NCBI GenBank assembly: GCA_012861695.1
Contig: JAAOOA010000086.1
Span: forward strand, 6,560,385 to 6,624,384
Length of the DNA: 64,000 nt
Reading direction: 5' to 3'
Source: Trematomus loennbergii
Lineage: Eukaryota; Chordata; Actinopteri; Perciformes; Nototheniidae
The notes under the pieces: generated by a model
What the model was told of the DNA's origin: nothing
Database searches by the model: none
Seen by the model: only the letters and a program-made list of their open reading frames with translations
In this document: one piece after another, positions 1 through 35,410 of the stretch
Layout: every line of letters starts with the position of its first letter
How positions within the stretch are numbered: the stretch's first letter is position 1
Translations under genes and position numbers: made by a program

Positions 1-1065
1 CACCCAGACCTCTGCTTACTGCCGTCCTACAGACGTTTCAGATTTTGATTTTGTATGTGTCCTTTCTTTTAATAGATATTTAACGATTATAGTTTGAGTC
101 GGTCTGATTCCCCAAACAGCTGCTTCTATATACTTGCTGCACATATAATACAAATAAACAGCTCGATAAACACACTTTTGCTGATATTTGTTTTACTGCT
201 GATGATGTTAAATAATATGATTGATTTCCTCTGTCTCAATGATGAAAGTTATAATAATAGAAGACATGAAGCTGCAGAGAGAGGATGGATATATTCTTAC
301 CTCTACTTTGTGATAAGATGAAAATACAAAATTAAATTAAAATAGTAATTGTTAAACACATTGTTTATTTCATTTACTGAGGTTTTAACCATTATTTACA
401 ACATGTGTACATAAGCAGTGGAATAATAGGATATCTCTAGGTCATTAAACTGTCTTAAGTTCAGTTTAATTTGATTAATACAAAAATAGGTCATAGAAAA
501 TGTTTAATTGTGTATTTCAGCTGAGCGGGGGTCACGGTGGTGCTGGATCTGGAGATGCTGACCTGGTGTCAGTGGGACATCATCTGGGCTGGTTTAGGGG
601 AAGAAGGAGAATAAAAACTGTTATATCACAGCTATTAAGATTAGAACACTAATATTGTTAAGAATCAATCAATACAACATGCTTTTGTTCATTTAAAAAT
701 ACATATTGTTTTAGCTACAGAAAAATTAAGACTTATTTTAAATATGAAATAATATGATTCAATTACATCAGCTATATATAATTTACTTGTTAACTTACTA
801 ATGTAACATTACTGGGGGCTAAAGGAACAGCTTAATCATATTTACCTGGCCATGGTCCTCTTTATTTCATCGCGTCGGTGATCTCCAAAAAATGGTTAAA
901 GTCAAAAGGTCAAAGTAAAGTTTCTGGATCCTTTTCAGCTGAGTTAGCTTGTAAGCTAATTTGCTAGCAGGCTGCTGGAGCATTCTTATTCTACATCCAT
1001 GGGGCAGCGCAATCGAACAGCGCATATCACGTGACATAAATACCAAGCGCTCCGTAGGCTAGAGT
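1..1065. other. AT-rich noncoding DNA left of the hAT element
   Basis: No exon, RNA gene or clear repeat recognised. If the left immune receptor is complete, this is part of one of its introns or its 3' region. Confidence 0.4.
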
Positions 1066-1551
1066 CGTGGTTCTCAACTGGTTAGGCCTCGGGACCCACT
1101 TTTTACTTTGTCAATAAATCGCGACCCACCATTTTGAACCACTCAAATCTATTCAACAAAAAATAGTGCTGTAATATATACGCTTTTCAGCATACAATAT
1201 TAATTAAAGTGAAGTACAGTGCATATATCCCTTATATCCTTTCACAGAACCAAAGTATGCTTTTAAAAAGGTTTAATGAGATGATAGAATCAAAGCTGAA
1301 CTTTATACATAAAAAGGCACACATGCTGAAAACCCAACCCCAGAAGGGGGGTCTGGGGGGAAATACTAACATATCAACTACGCATTCTGGTACTCTCTGA
1401 GAAGAAAATAAATACATCTATTACTACCCGACATATTAATAATATTTTCTGCCATTGTTTGTTTTTCACGGGCCTTCAAAATAAAAGTTTTTATTATTTT
1501 GAAGGCCCGCGACCCACTTTTGGGTCGCGACCCACCAGTTGAGAACCACTG
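1066..1551. mobile_element. hAT-like non-autonomous element (CAGTGGTTCTCAACTGG ends)
   Basis: Inverted ends: left (C)GTGGTTCTCAACTGG with GGGACCCAC, right GTGGGTCGCGACCC next to CCAGTTGAGAACCACTG. The ends match the common hAT/Charlie-type terminus. The flanks CTAGAGTC and CTAGACCG are compatible with a decayed 8-bp target duplication. No transposase ORF. Confidence 0.75.
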
Positions 1552-1627
1552 CTAGACCGTCTAATTTTCGTAGGCCGCTCGGTCCAGCCCACGTAGGCTA
1601 GGGGTCCTCCGTGGACCGCGTAGCCTA

Positions 1628-1998
1628 GGGTGTTTCTCAATCCCGAGTAAAGCTGCTTCAGAGCCACTATTTCAAGCATACTACGTCATCGGAGTGCCGC
1701 CGAAGTACTGTTCCAATCTCCAGTATACTTGGAAATCTACCGAGCTCCGTTTGGAGAAATATCGAGTCTGCGCATGAGTAGACTTCGCGGTCTTAAAATC
1801 CCCACAATGCTTTGCGCACGGACCAATTTCCCCAAATCTGTGGCGGAAGATGTAAGGCTCTCATATGACGCACACCTGCACACTTGCTAGCGTGTTCCAC
1901 ACTTCGTTTTCCGAATGCCAGGAAGTATTCTTGACTCGCTTCTGAAGCAAGATGCTCGGCAGACATGTGCCAAGCGTACTCGCGATTGAGAAACACCC
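1628..1998. mobile_element. TIR MITE with CTA flanks (Harbinger-like)
   Basis: Terminal inverted repeats GGGTGTTTCTCAATC and GATTGAGAAACACCC flanked by CTA on both sides (1625-1627, 1999-2001). A three-base duplication and GGG ends suggest PIF/Harbinger. No coding capacity. A related end (TTGAGAAACACCCGC) occurs near 10499. Confidence 0.6.
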
Positions 1999-2032
1999 CT
2001 AGGCTGCGTACTCCGAAGGGTGCAGCCCCTGA

Positions 2033-3171
2033 ATAGAGTGGCGAAGTCCCTCCCCTTCCGGTTGAGCCCCATGGGACCTTATTTCGGAAAAGTTATGCAT
2101 TGAAGTCAATGGAGAGAGAAAGATTATCTTTCGATCCCGTTTGAATTGTGCCACGAATTACACATATGATGTTTGTCAATTTAAAAGATAATTTTGCAAG
2201 TCAAAAAAAATAAAATGTGTCGTAAAACTGTGAAGTAACACATTTGTTTGTGTGAACCGCTCAATGAACTACATCTCTGGTCTCACAGAACAACACACGT
2301 CACCAAGATGGCCGTCACTACTGTCAACAAACCGATTGGCTACCCTCACACTATCACCACAATGAAACACGTCCTGAAGAATGTCATGCAAAGCTGCCTG
2401 CCTGCCTTCGATTCTCTCTGAACTGCCCGGTCGTTTTAATGTTTAATGTCAACCATTTGTGCAGATAGCATGAAGTAGAGAAGATCGCTAGCGTTAGCGT
2501 TAGCATTTCTCCCCCGGGCTTAAATGGTGTATTATAGAATGATCACACCGGTGACAGTACTATTCAAAGGGTTCACGAAATATGACTACTACTCTTACTG
2601 TTTAACATTTTGGGTTACTTAATGTTACTTCATGTTAAGGCTAATAAAAATGACAAGGCTGTAATGCTAACTAACGTGCTAGCTACTAGCTAGGTAGCTA
2701 ACTTGATCTACACACTCCTCTTTCATCAGACGGGAAGCGAAAGAACAAGCAAGACTCATTGCTGGTATAATATCAACCTAGTACTAAGCACACAGGCATC
2801 TTGTGAAAGTTATCTTATCTGAGCCAGCGCCATATAGATAGATTCTATCTATATGGCGCTGATCGTATATATACGGTATTATACGTGTATCGTAGTGTCT
2901 CAATTGTGACATCACTTACGCGACTCTGGGATTTGTAGTCTTTCTAGTTTCGTATTTTTCAAAGTCTTATATTTCAACAGTTTTAAGACAAACTGTGACT
3001 TTTTTTACATGGAAATGATTTTTTAAGATTGACAAACATCATATGTGTAATTCATGGCACAATTCAAACGGGATCGAAAGATAAGTTTTCTCCCCATTGA
3101 CTTCAATGCATAATTTTTCCGAAATAAGGTCCCATACCCGGAAGTAAGTGGGAGGGACTTCGCCACTCTAT
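2033..3171. mobile_element. Long-TIR element, full copy
   Basis: About 170 bases at each end are inverted copies: the left starts ATAGAGTGGCGAAG and the right ends CTTCGCCACTCTAT, sharing the motif around TTCGGAAAA and TTATGCATTGAAGTCAATGG. The interior has no transposase ORF but holds a perfect 37-base palindrome. A second, right-truncated copy is at 9788-10412. Superfamily not assigned. Confidence 0.75.
2825..2861. repeat. Perfect 37-base palindrome
   Basis: 18-base arms (outer part CAGCGCCATATAGATAGA) around a single central T, within the long-TIR element. It may be a hairpin of the element or a small nested foldback. Confidence 0.8.
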
Positions 3172-3900
3172 AGAGACACGGCCATGGTGAGTACAAAATA
3201 AAACAAGAAGTGGAACATAAACTAAACTAACATGAAACATGAACATGACAACCACAAACATGACAAAACTAACATATTTGACGGGACACAACAACCAGGA
3301 AACAAGTCATACAGATGACTTAACACTTATATCCTTTCCTCTTGTTCAGTTCCTTATTTTTTTCTAAAACTTGTATTTTTTCATCAACACATTTTACAGT
3401 AACTTACTAAACCCTGACATGAAAGTCCTCTCTACATTTAGTGATGGATTTTTTCTTTATAACAAAAGTGTAAAAATGTAACCCTAACCTTCCACATACA
3501 GTATTATTCTCTTTTTTTTTTACAGCATTAATAAAGTCCAAACATGGAAGGTTTTTAAACTGACACATCAGGATGCAATATTTTTATTTTACTTAAGTAG
3601 GAATACACATTTTACCAAGCAAATTTATTTTAGTATATTGTTTCTTTACTGTAATATTTATTTGTGTACACAACCAAATCTTTCTTAAGGTACAAGCTGT
3701 TTGTTTGTTTTGTTTAATATATGTTTTGTTTGTTTCAAGGACTGAGCACTCAACTGTAAGATAGATGATAAGTAGATCCACAGTTTTATTCAGACATTTT
3801 TTCAGACGTTTTTCAGTGGCAGTTGCATTCTGACTCAACTGACTGGAGGTCACTTTCCTGTTCGCCTTTCTTATTTATAAAATAGTTTTTGATCACTCAC
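3172..3900. other. Probable intron of the immune receptor gene
   Basis: Lies directly downstream (minus sense) of exon 2. AT-rich; I found no membrane-segment exon. Confidence 0.4.
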
Positions 3901-3978
3901 CAGGAAGCTCTGTGGATGGCTGCTTCTTCAAGATCCTGACTTCAGAGTAAGTGGTTTCATGCGGTGAGGAAGCGTTGC
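3901..3978 (-). CDS. Putative immune receptor, coding exon 2 (ITSM)
   Basis: A 78-base exon with a GTTGCAG acceptor side (3979-3985) and a GTGAGT donor (3895-3900). It encodes NASSPHETTYSEVRILKKQP followed by STELP. The open frame requires a phase-1 join to exon 1, which exon 1 as written does not supply. T-T-Y-S-E-V is the tyrosine motif. Confidence 0.5.
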
Positions 3979-4228
3979 CTGCAACACAAACCACGAAACA
4001 ACCCAACTTTCTGTTAAATGAGCTCTGAATATGTACACATTCACATTTCACTCAAATGACAGAAACACATGCGTCTTTTCTTTTTTAGAAAAGGTAGGTT
4101 TTTGTTTTTAGGAATAGATACATAGATACATAGATAGATAATTAGATAGATAATTATAGGACTCACCATGAGTATTTCCCTTGTCTTTTGAACTTTACAT
4201 CAGAGTACAAAACTTCAGCTTCAGGCAT
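3901..4228 (-). CDS. N-terminal coding exons of a putative ITIM/ITSM-bearing type II immune receptor (C-type-lectin-like), partial
   Basis: Two small minus-strand exons encode a cytoplasmic tail. Exon 1 begins MPEAEVLYSDVKF and exon 2 encodes ASSPHETTYSEVRILKKQP. V-L-Y-S-D-V fits an ITIM (VxYxxV) and T-T-Y-S-E-V fits an ITSM (TxYxxV), tyrosine motifs that recruit SH2 phosphatases or adaptors when phosphorylated. From memory, this arrangement resembles the N-termini of fish NK-lectin/CD209-like type II receptors, but no membrane segment or lectin domain was found in the window, so the family is inferred. The remaining exons would lie further left, beyond mobile elements, or may be lost. The gene is divergent from ak2, with about 0.85 kb between start codons. 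Exon 1 has a frame break (see exon entry). Another ITIM-type receptor (Ig or lectin) is possible. Confidence 0.5.
4167..4228 (-). CDS. Putative immune receptor, coding exon 1 (start codon, ITIM; frame break)
   Basis: The ATG is the reverse complement of 4226-4228; the exon ends at 4167 before a consensus GTGAGT donor. It reads MPEAEVLYSDVKFKR, then the frame that joins exon 2 correctly is different: the last bases read K-G-N-T-H-G across the junction. One extra base or two missing bases near 4179-4184 would reconcile them. Taken as written, the spliced frame meets a stop early in exon 2. Confidence 0.5.
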
Positions 4229-4874
4229 TTTATCGCTGTGATCATCAGTGTCTTTAAAAGGGAACTAAAGGAACTCTTCACTGCACACTGTTAAATTAAG
4301 AAAATGCTGGGGGAGGGCTTTATACAGAGTTCCTCAAAATCTAACAAATGTTATAGGAGTTATTGGTTTGTATTTTACTGCCAGCTAAATAAAAAAATGA
4401 TTTGATTTTAATTGTTTAGTCAAGATAACTTCAATAAAATTATATTTGTGAACATTTTTGTCAATTTATTTGGATTTCTTCACAAATACAAAGAAAAAAA
4501 GAAAATTATAAGAATATAATAAAATAATACAGAATATTAAAAATAATTAAAAACATACTACATATATATATTATCATATACTTTATAGAAATGTCACACG
4601 CATAATACTACATACATTCCTGATTTAAAAAAAGTAAAACATGTGACATCTTACATTTTTAAAATACTAAACACATTTGACAACAAAAAGTATCCAATAA
4701 TGAGCAGCAACTAATAAGAAGAAAACATTTGACTGAGAAAAAAAAAAAACCTTAATTATATCATCATCAATTGTTTCACGTTTTTTATTTGTATTATAGT
4801 TTAATTTAATTTAACAAAAGAAACATTCCTGATGGACTCCATGTCGGATATTACACAAGAGCCGTCACCCAGAT
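4229..4874. other. Divergent intergenic DNA
   Basis: AT-rich spacer between the receptor start and the ak2 promoter, presumably holding the receptor promoter near 4250-4350; no core element stands out. The imperfect (GATA)n at 4118-4156 lies just inside the receptor's first intron. Confidence 0.4.
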
Positions 4875-5072
4875 TTCCTCCAATCAACGCTCACAATTAG
4901 TGACAGAGCAGTCTCGCGGCCAATCACAACAGCATTAGAGGGCGGGGTTTAGTCGCTGTAGCAGACAGGAGGCGGAGACGTGTCCTTTCCTGGCTGAACT
5001 TGTGTGAGGTGTCAGTAGGACGACAGACAGACTTTATTAAAGTTTCTGCCCTGCTGGTGTCCCGCTCCAGAC
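4875..5072 (+). promoter_or_regulatory. ak2 promoter and 5'UTR
   Basis: Two CCAAT boxes (4880-4884, 4920-4924), a GC box (GGCGGGG, 4941-4947) and a second GC-rich stretch near 4970 precede the ak2 start codon in otherwise AT-rich DNA. No TATA box is evident, as expected for a housekeeping gene. The same interval could serve the divergent receptor gene, whose start codon is at 4228. Activity is inferred, not shown. Confidence 0.6.
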
Positions 5073-26873
<21,801 letters not shown>

Positions 26874-26888
<15 letters not shown>

Positions 26889-27090
26889 GCGGCTACATTC
26901 CCACCATGGAGGAGGGTTGGATTTGGAAAAAGATCTCCAGTTAGTTGACAGACAAAGGGGGTTCAGTTAATATAAGGAATCCTTAGACTTTGTAAAAGTT
27001 AAGGTTAATGTTGCGGTGCTGTCGGGCTCACAGTGGTCATATTCCTCATGTTTACCCTTCTAATAAAAATCATGCTTTCCTACAACATTT
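26874..27090 (+). CDS. ak2: ak2 terminal exon (4 codons, stop, 3'UTR)
   Basis: A polypyrimidine tract and TTCCAG acceptor precede LVES-stop (coding 26874-26888), in phase with exon 6. About 175 bases downstream is AATAAA (27062-27067), the first such signal in a sensible position. The coding contribution is too short to confirm by similarity; exon use is inferred from splice and poly(A) signals. Confidence 0.55.
27062..27067 (+). terminator. ak2 poly(A) signal
   Basis: AATAAA about 175 bases after the proposed ak2 stop codon. Confidence 0.55.
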
Positions 27091-27767
27091 ATATTTTGTG
27101 CACATTGTTGTTTTTTTTCAACCTCCCAGTGTGCAATCGACACTTCTACAATGACAGTTGTAAATCAAATTAGACATGACTTTGACCTGTTAGCTAATTA
27201 CGTTGGCTGTAGAATAGACGAGGAAACTGCAGAGTTTCTTTGTTTGGAGAAGGGAATTCCTAAAAAAACTCAAGCTGAATATGTTTTTGTGTCAGTCCTA
27301 AAATTAGACAATGATTGATATTTTGGCCTGGTAAGGAAAGAAAAAGAGCTGTTTGTACATCACCTTTTAAACAATGAGGACATTTAATGAAATTTGCATG
27401 TTGCAGGGTAACCAACCAGGAAACAGCCAAAATCACTGCGTTTCTGGGCAATAGCAGCTTTTTCGTCACTGTGGTAGCCTACTTGCAAATTTGTGAACGT
27501 GGTTCCTTTTCCTAAACATAAAAGGCTCATGAGAAATGACCTCAAAATATGTAGACATTTAATTTAGAGGGTATTTGTTTCTGCAAAAATATTTTGAAGC
27601 CGCATCTACTGTACTGTCAGCCAAGTATGGAAGATTTTAAAAGGCATTTAAAATAAGGAACATGCTGATGTGTACATTGAATTAAAAAGAAATACAATGA
27701 AAGATACAAAAAAGATAAATGGAATTAAAATGAAATGGCAAATAAAGAGACATTGCTTCTTGCTAAT

Positions 27768-28618
27768 AAAAGTTAGCGCTGAGCTTCAGTCTGCAATGTT
27801 CAAAACAACAGATAGAGCCAGAAATCTAGGTGTAGTCATGGACTCTGACCTGAGTTTCAAGTCACATTAAAACAGTTACTAAATCAGCCTACTATCACCT
27901 AAAGAACATATCCAGGATTAAAAGACTAATGTCACAGCAGGATTTGGAAAAACTTGTCCATGCTTTTATCTTCAGTAGACTGGACTACTGCAATGGTGTC
28001 TTCACAGGTCTCACTAAAAAATCTATTAGAAAGCTGATTCAGAACGCTGCTGCTCGAGTCCTCACTAACACTAAGAAAGTGGATCACATCACTCCTGTTC
28101 TGAAGTCCTGACACTGGCTTCCTGTGTGTCAAGAATAGATTTCAAAATATTGTTGCTGGTTTATAAAGCTTTGAATGGTTTAGGCCCAAAATACATTTCT
28201 GACCTCCTGTTAAATTATGAACCATCCAGAACTCTCAGGTCTTCAGGGACTGGTCAGCTTTCTGTCCCCAGAGTCAGAACTAAACATGGAGAAGCAGCGT
28301 TCAGTTATTTTGCTCCAAATATCTGGAACAAACTCCCAGAAATCTGCAGGTCCGCCGCTTACTACTTTTAAATCCAGGCTGAAGACTTTTCTTTTTGCCG
28401 CTGCTTTTAATTGAACTATTCACATCTTAAACTGCACTGTAACTTTTAACTTTTATCCATGTATTTTTTCTTTTAATGTTTATTTTATTATCTTCTCTTT
28501 TTAATGACTGATTTTAAATGCCATTTTCTTAATGTCTTCCATTTTTGTAAAGCACTTTGAATTGCCTTGTGTTGAAAGGTGCTATATAAATAAACTTGCC
28601 TTGCCTTGCCTTGCCTTG
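27768..28618 (+). mobile_element. 5'-truncated L2-like LINE (reverse transcriptase C-terminus)
   Basis: Encodes ARNLGVVMDSDLSFKSH, LEKLVHAFIFSRLDYCNGVF, QNAAARVLTNTKKVDHITPV, the HWLPV region and SSGTGQLSVPRVRTKHGEAA, typical of the C-terminal end of fish L2-type polyproteins. It is broken by frameshifts and a stop, and ends with GGTGCTATATAAATAAA plus a (TTGCC)n tail. Confidence 0.85.
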
Positions 28619-28684
28619 GTTTCCCTTTTTAATAAACAATTTTTTTGCAGAAAAACTCCACAAAGGGGAAATAGGCTTTACGAT

Positions 28685-29850
28685 TAAGACTCATTAAAAT
28701 AAGTATTTATATAGCCCAATATCACAAATGTTACATTTGTCTCAGTGGACTTCACAGTTTGTACAGAATATCAGTATGACAATACGACACCCTCTGTCCT
28801 TAGACCCTCACATCGTACAAGGAAAGACTTCCAGAGAAAAACCCCACAGTTTAAAGGGGAAAATGAGAGAAACCTCAGGGAGAGCATCAGAGGAGGGATC
28901 CCTCTCCCAGGACGGACAGACGTGCAATAGATGCCGTGTGTAAATCGAAGAGATAATACATTTTACAGCGTAGGTAGACCAAATGTTTGGAAATGCATGT
29001 GTCTATAATAAGAAGATGAATGCACGAGGATGTCCATAATCCTGTGGGAGCCATCAGGGAAGTAGTATGATGAGAGTCAGGCAGGACCACAGTGATAGGT
29101 TCAGCCACGACTCGAAGTCCAGGACTCAAATCCAGAACTCAGGATAGAGGACCCAGGACACAGGACCGCAGCAACAGGATCAGCCACGACTCAGGATCCC
29201 GGCGTAGATATAGACACCAAAAAGAAATTTGGGGGAAGCTGGGTTATTCGGAACATGAGAGTACGCAGGTACAGACAGACAGAAGGAAGAAGTAAGGTGT
29301 CCCCCGACAGTCTAAGCCTATAGCAGCTAAACTAGCGTGTCTACGTACATGCACTCCCTTAGGATAGGGTTAGGGAAAAGAGTAGGAATTAAGATGTATG
29401 CGCCACATCTATACCATGAGCATTGCTCCTAAAAAGTGTTTCTGGCACTGACAACAATCAACAGTTGTGCGTCGACTCGGCAGGGATCAAGGCACATATA
29501 TGCCTCCCTGCTTCCACCGTCTACACACACAACCAAATTACATACCATCAGTAAGGAAAAAGAGTAAGAACTCAAATGTATCGGTGAAGAGGCACAACAT
29601 GTCTACGTCAATGCACTCTTATTAGATTATTTTATCAACTATAAGCTTTATCAAAAAGGAAGGTCTTAAGCGTACTCTTAAAAACGGATAGGCTGTCTGC
29701 CGCCCGAACACAAACTGGAAGCTGATTCCACAAAAGTGGAGCTTGATAAGAAAAGGCTCTGGCTCCCATTGTACTTTTAGAGACTCTAGGAACAACCAAC
29801 AACCCTGCCTTCTTGGAACGCAATGCCCTAGTAGGACAGTAGGGTATAAT
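28685..29850 (-). mobile_element. L2-like LINE 3' end, minus strand
   Basis: Minus-strand ORF 29635-29823 encodes VPRVSKSTMGARAFSYQAPL and LWNQLPVCVRAADSLSVFKS, the extreme C-terminus of an L2-like protein. The roughly 950 bases below it, ending TTGGGCTATATAAATACTT on the minus strand, would be its 3'UTR. Convergent with the LINE at 27768-28618. Confidence 0.65.
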
Positions 29851-29851
29851 G

Positions 29852-30235
29852 AGTACCAGTTAAGCCTGAGCCTGTTTTTCAGGTTTCAGGCTCGAAAATG
29901 ACATGCCCAGAACAAATGACTATAACTTTACTTCTAAAAGGGTTAAATTAATAATCTTTTCTCTCAAAGCAAGGTTACATCTGTGAGTTGGATGTAGAAG
30001 TGTCAGAATCAATATAGATGTTTCTGTGTCAGAGTAAATTCAGATAAAAAGGTACATTCTTAGCTCCGCCTACAAAAAACCCATTACTTATAGTGAAAAC
30101 AACCCTTGGATGATGGGTTAGTAGACTAAAAGCTTTAGAAATCCAAACTACAACATATAATAAGTACCCTGTATCAAGATTGATGCAAAACAAGTGACAT
30201 TTACCTCTTTAGAGAGATTTATAAAAATAAAAATA
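29852..30235 (-). repeat. Dispersed repeat R2, copy 2 (inverted)
   Basis: AGTTAAGCCTGAGCCTG through CCCTGTATCAAGATTGATGC, the inverted counterpart of 21500-21880. Confidence 0.75.
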
Positions 30236-30959
30236 ATATGAAATCTCCGTTTTTTACATAAATAATATGGGTTATAACGGCGATATCTACGATCTTGAAA
30301 ATGAACTGAAATAAGTGTGTGGGAGAACATTTTAAAAGCTCTTGGTATTTTCATTACCAACCACAAAAGCTTTGTGGGTGTTATTTTTTGACTCATGACA
30401 AAATGTGGTACTATACCAAATGAATGGGGAACTACCACAGAGGAGGTTTTGAGTACTTTCCCAGGCAGTTTTGCCTTCACCAAACTTTACATGTGTAGTT
30501 GATATTAAAAGCAAAGTTTGAAATGTGTGTGTGGTTGGAGCAACACAACTTTTTTGGAGTAAAAATGGTAGAGGGTATAACATAACCAGTAGAACCATGT
30601 CAAACCTGTGCTTAAGTGATAGACTGTGTAAAAAAAAGGTAGGCTACAGTATATGAGTGAATCCACCACAGCTAACTGATGTAGTTTCTGACATGTCTGA
30701 ACATGTAGCCTTGATGACAAACAGGATGATATATCACACAAGACTTCTAATGTCTGATCTAAGATTACCATAAAAAGGCTATCACAGATACTATTGTCTG
30801 TTGTTAGTCTGAGAATAAACAAAGCAGATTAAAAGTGATAAGAGCAGTGATAAAAAGTGTTCCTGGAGTTTGAACACAATGCTCTATGTTAATTTTAATT
30901 TTCCCAGTAGGTTTCCTCTTTTTCCCCACTATCACATTTTACAGTAAACGCCAGCTGGA

Positions 30960-31288
30960 CTTCCTGAGGGGCGGGGCTTCCGTAAGGACGGCGTAACGTC
31001 ACCGGCGGGGCTTTCCTCCGTGACGTCAGAGGGCAGCGGTGGTGGAGCAGCACGAGAGAGGGACCGAGCGCGAGCTGCGGAGATTAAACAGAGAGCGTTT
31101 CTGGAGGAATAGAGACCCACCATCACCTGCCAGGATCCCCCCGAAAGGAGACAGCTGGGAACGGTTACAGAGGACTGTTAATACCTACAGCTTTATCGAT
31201 AAACGCAAGAAGGGAGCCGAGACTGGAGCCGGGGTGTCCGTCGCATCTCTCCCCAGCCTCCTGTCGAAGAGACCCGGTCCACAGCAAG
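30960..31288 (+). promoter_or_regulatory. GC-rich promoter-like island and candidate 5' exon
   Basis: GC box (GGGGCGGGGC, 30968-30977), a half CRE (AACGTCAC near 30995), a perfect palindromic CRE (TGACGTCA, 31021-31028), then about 250 GC-rich bases ending ACAGCAAG|GTGAGT (donor GT at 31289). An 83-codon stretch is open but has no ATG, so this is probably a noncoding first exon, either of rnf19b (16 kb downstream) or of an unannotated transcript. Confidence 0.45.
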
Positions 31289-33048
<1,760 letters not shown>

Positions 33049-33302
33049 TGTGAAACCTGAATCCACTCAGTCAGTTTACTATTGTTACAGCTGCTCACCT
33101 ACTTCTCTGTAAAGGCATCTTTCTGTATGTGTGTGTGAGGGGATGTTATAAAAAGGTGTGTGTGTTAAGAGGGGCTCAGAGGTTTGCTCTTTGCAACTGC
33201 AGGCCTGACATTAAACATTAAACAACTCAGCAGTATGGCTCCTGAACGCTCCTCTAATTATAGAAGCTCCCAGCCTAATTCCCTCTACCTTCCAGTGCAT
33301 TG

Positions 33303-33304
<2 letters not shown>

Positions 33305-33358
<54 letters not shown>

Positions 33359-33370
33359 TGGTGTGTGTGT
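33305..33370. repeat. (GT)n microsatellite
   Basis: About 66 bases of GT with a small interruption (TAGTG). Confidence 0.95.
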
Positions 33371-34426
33371 ATGCAAAAGAAAGGGAGACGTTATGTTAAG
33401 TATTTAAATGTAATGCACTACATTTATTATTTAAACAATAATTCAACTAATACATGATGGTTTATTATGGATTAGGCTAATGGCACTATATAAAGTAGCT
33501 AGAATAATATAGTATATCATTTTGACAATGGGACATTTTGAAAAATTAGTTATTTTGGTACTTTAGGTAGATTTGGTGCTAACATGTTTTGCAGTTAGTT
33601 ATGCTTATTATAAAACATTAAACGGACAATACATATTTTAAATGTAAAAAAAAAAAAAGGGGGAAAAAAGCTTAATAGTAAGTTCATCTTTAAGGTCAGC
33701 CCACCTTAAGTTGACTACTGTATAGAGCAACATTCTGATATTCTTAAATGAAAGTGAAATAAAGCAACAATACTGAGCTCCAGTCAGATTTTTCAATCAA
33801 AGACAATATTGTATGTGTACAAAAACTAAACGCCATTAAAAAACAATCTGCAGCATACAACGGGTGTGGGTGACAAAATGGCATTCCATTTAGGGGAACA
33901 GTGCTCTATGACTCGTTAAGGACTTACAAAGTTTACGCCTCGAGTCTGACTCGTGAATTGCACAACAATGACTTGGCCCCATTTGTGTTATCAGGCCATA
34001 TCCTTCCCAAAACGTATCCCCGAACCCTCTCATCACATGTCTTCACCACAGTTATAAATTGCAAATTGGCTGATTATCTTTCCGTAAATCAGCTGATTGA
34101 TAAAAAATCCTCATAGAGCAATAGCACGTTTAGTAGAACCATAGTAGTTTCCCTAGATTTCTTACAGTAGGAATAAAGTATCATAAAAGAGGTGATATGG
34201 TTATCGTCCAACTGTGTAGTCAATTTCCAAGAGGGTGTGTCATTTCTATCAACAGCAGATAAATAAATCATATCTCAAGCACATATATTATTCTTGTGAA
34301 GTTTATTTGGCAGTTGATTATAGGGGTATTAAACCCTGCAAAACTCTTAGTGATCTGCATTTTGCCAGATCTTTGAATGGTTTTCTAGGGAGGAAGATAA
34401 GACACACACAACACACACGCACGCAT

Positions 34427-34466
<40 letters not shown>

Positions 34467-35402
34467 AGGATTCCCAGGAAGAGCAGGTCATCATGTGTGT
34501 TTTTCCACAGAAGTATGAGCTGCCTCCATTATCGGTAATATCACTCTCATCATCAGCTCGCCCCCATGCACACGCCAACATCGAACCACTTTGCAGACAA
34601 AAAAACAGTGTTGTAATGTGGGTGGCCCTGCTGTTTGAAAAGTGTTTCTGGTGGATGTGTGAAATATTGACAGTAAATTATTAGTACTTCATGTTCTGTG
34701 TGTCGGTAAAAAAACAGTTTACTTCAACTAGTTTACTGGAAATGATTATTTTCTCCTGAACAAAAACCCATTTATGAAAGTGAAACAGTTTAATTTCTGA
34801 CTTTCATATTATAAGAAACCAACTTTGCCAGTAAATCTTAACAATCAATCTTTTTTGACACAGCTGTATCTGCTACAATGGTTTGTGTTTTGATGGATAT
34901 TTTTAATGTTTTTTTATTGTAAGATAAACTGATACAGACTTGAAACATTTTAACGAGATTTAATTAATAGAGAAATATGTAGTTACAGTTAAACACATTC
35001 CTTAAATAAATACGTTTGAATATTTTGGCTATATTTATATAAAAATGCATTTTTTCCACTAAAGTGGTTTTAAACTTCTTGTATAACTCTTGGCAAGAAC
35101 CAAAAAATCACAGTTTAGGTGCCAATGAGCAAGATACAGTATTTCATGAAATGGTTAACCTTAAAAAAAGTCTTTAACGCATGTGGTTATGGGGGATTGC
35201 TTGTGAAGCGATGGTTTGAGACATGGACAGCAGAGAATGAGATGTTCAGAGTGAATATGAGGTCATTTTCCAGAGAACGGCTGGGAGCTGCGCCAGCCAA
35301 GTTCCTATCTGTTGTAAACATAATAGAGGGTTACTGTAGATGATTAAAAGGTTATATGATAAATGCTAGCAGCATTGCTCTTGGGATAGTAGTGCACTCA
35401 TA
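33371..35402. other. AT-rich noncoding DNA
   Basis: Contains the CA array at 34402-34467. Short ORFs lack family features. Confidence 0.6.
34402..34467. repeat. (CA)n microsatellite
   Basis: Imperfect then pure CA repeat, with GCACGCATGC near the start. Confidence 0.95.
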
Positions 35403-35410
35403 TTATGCAC

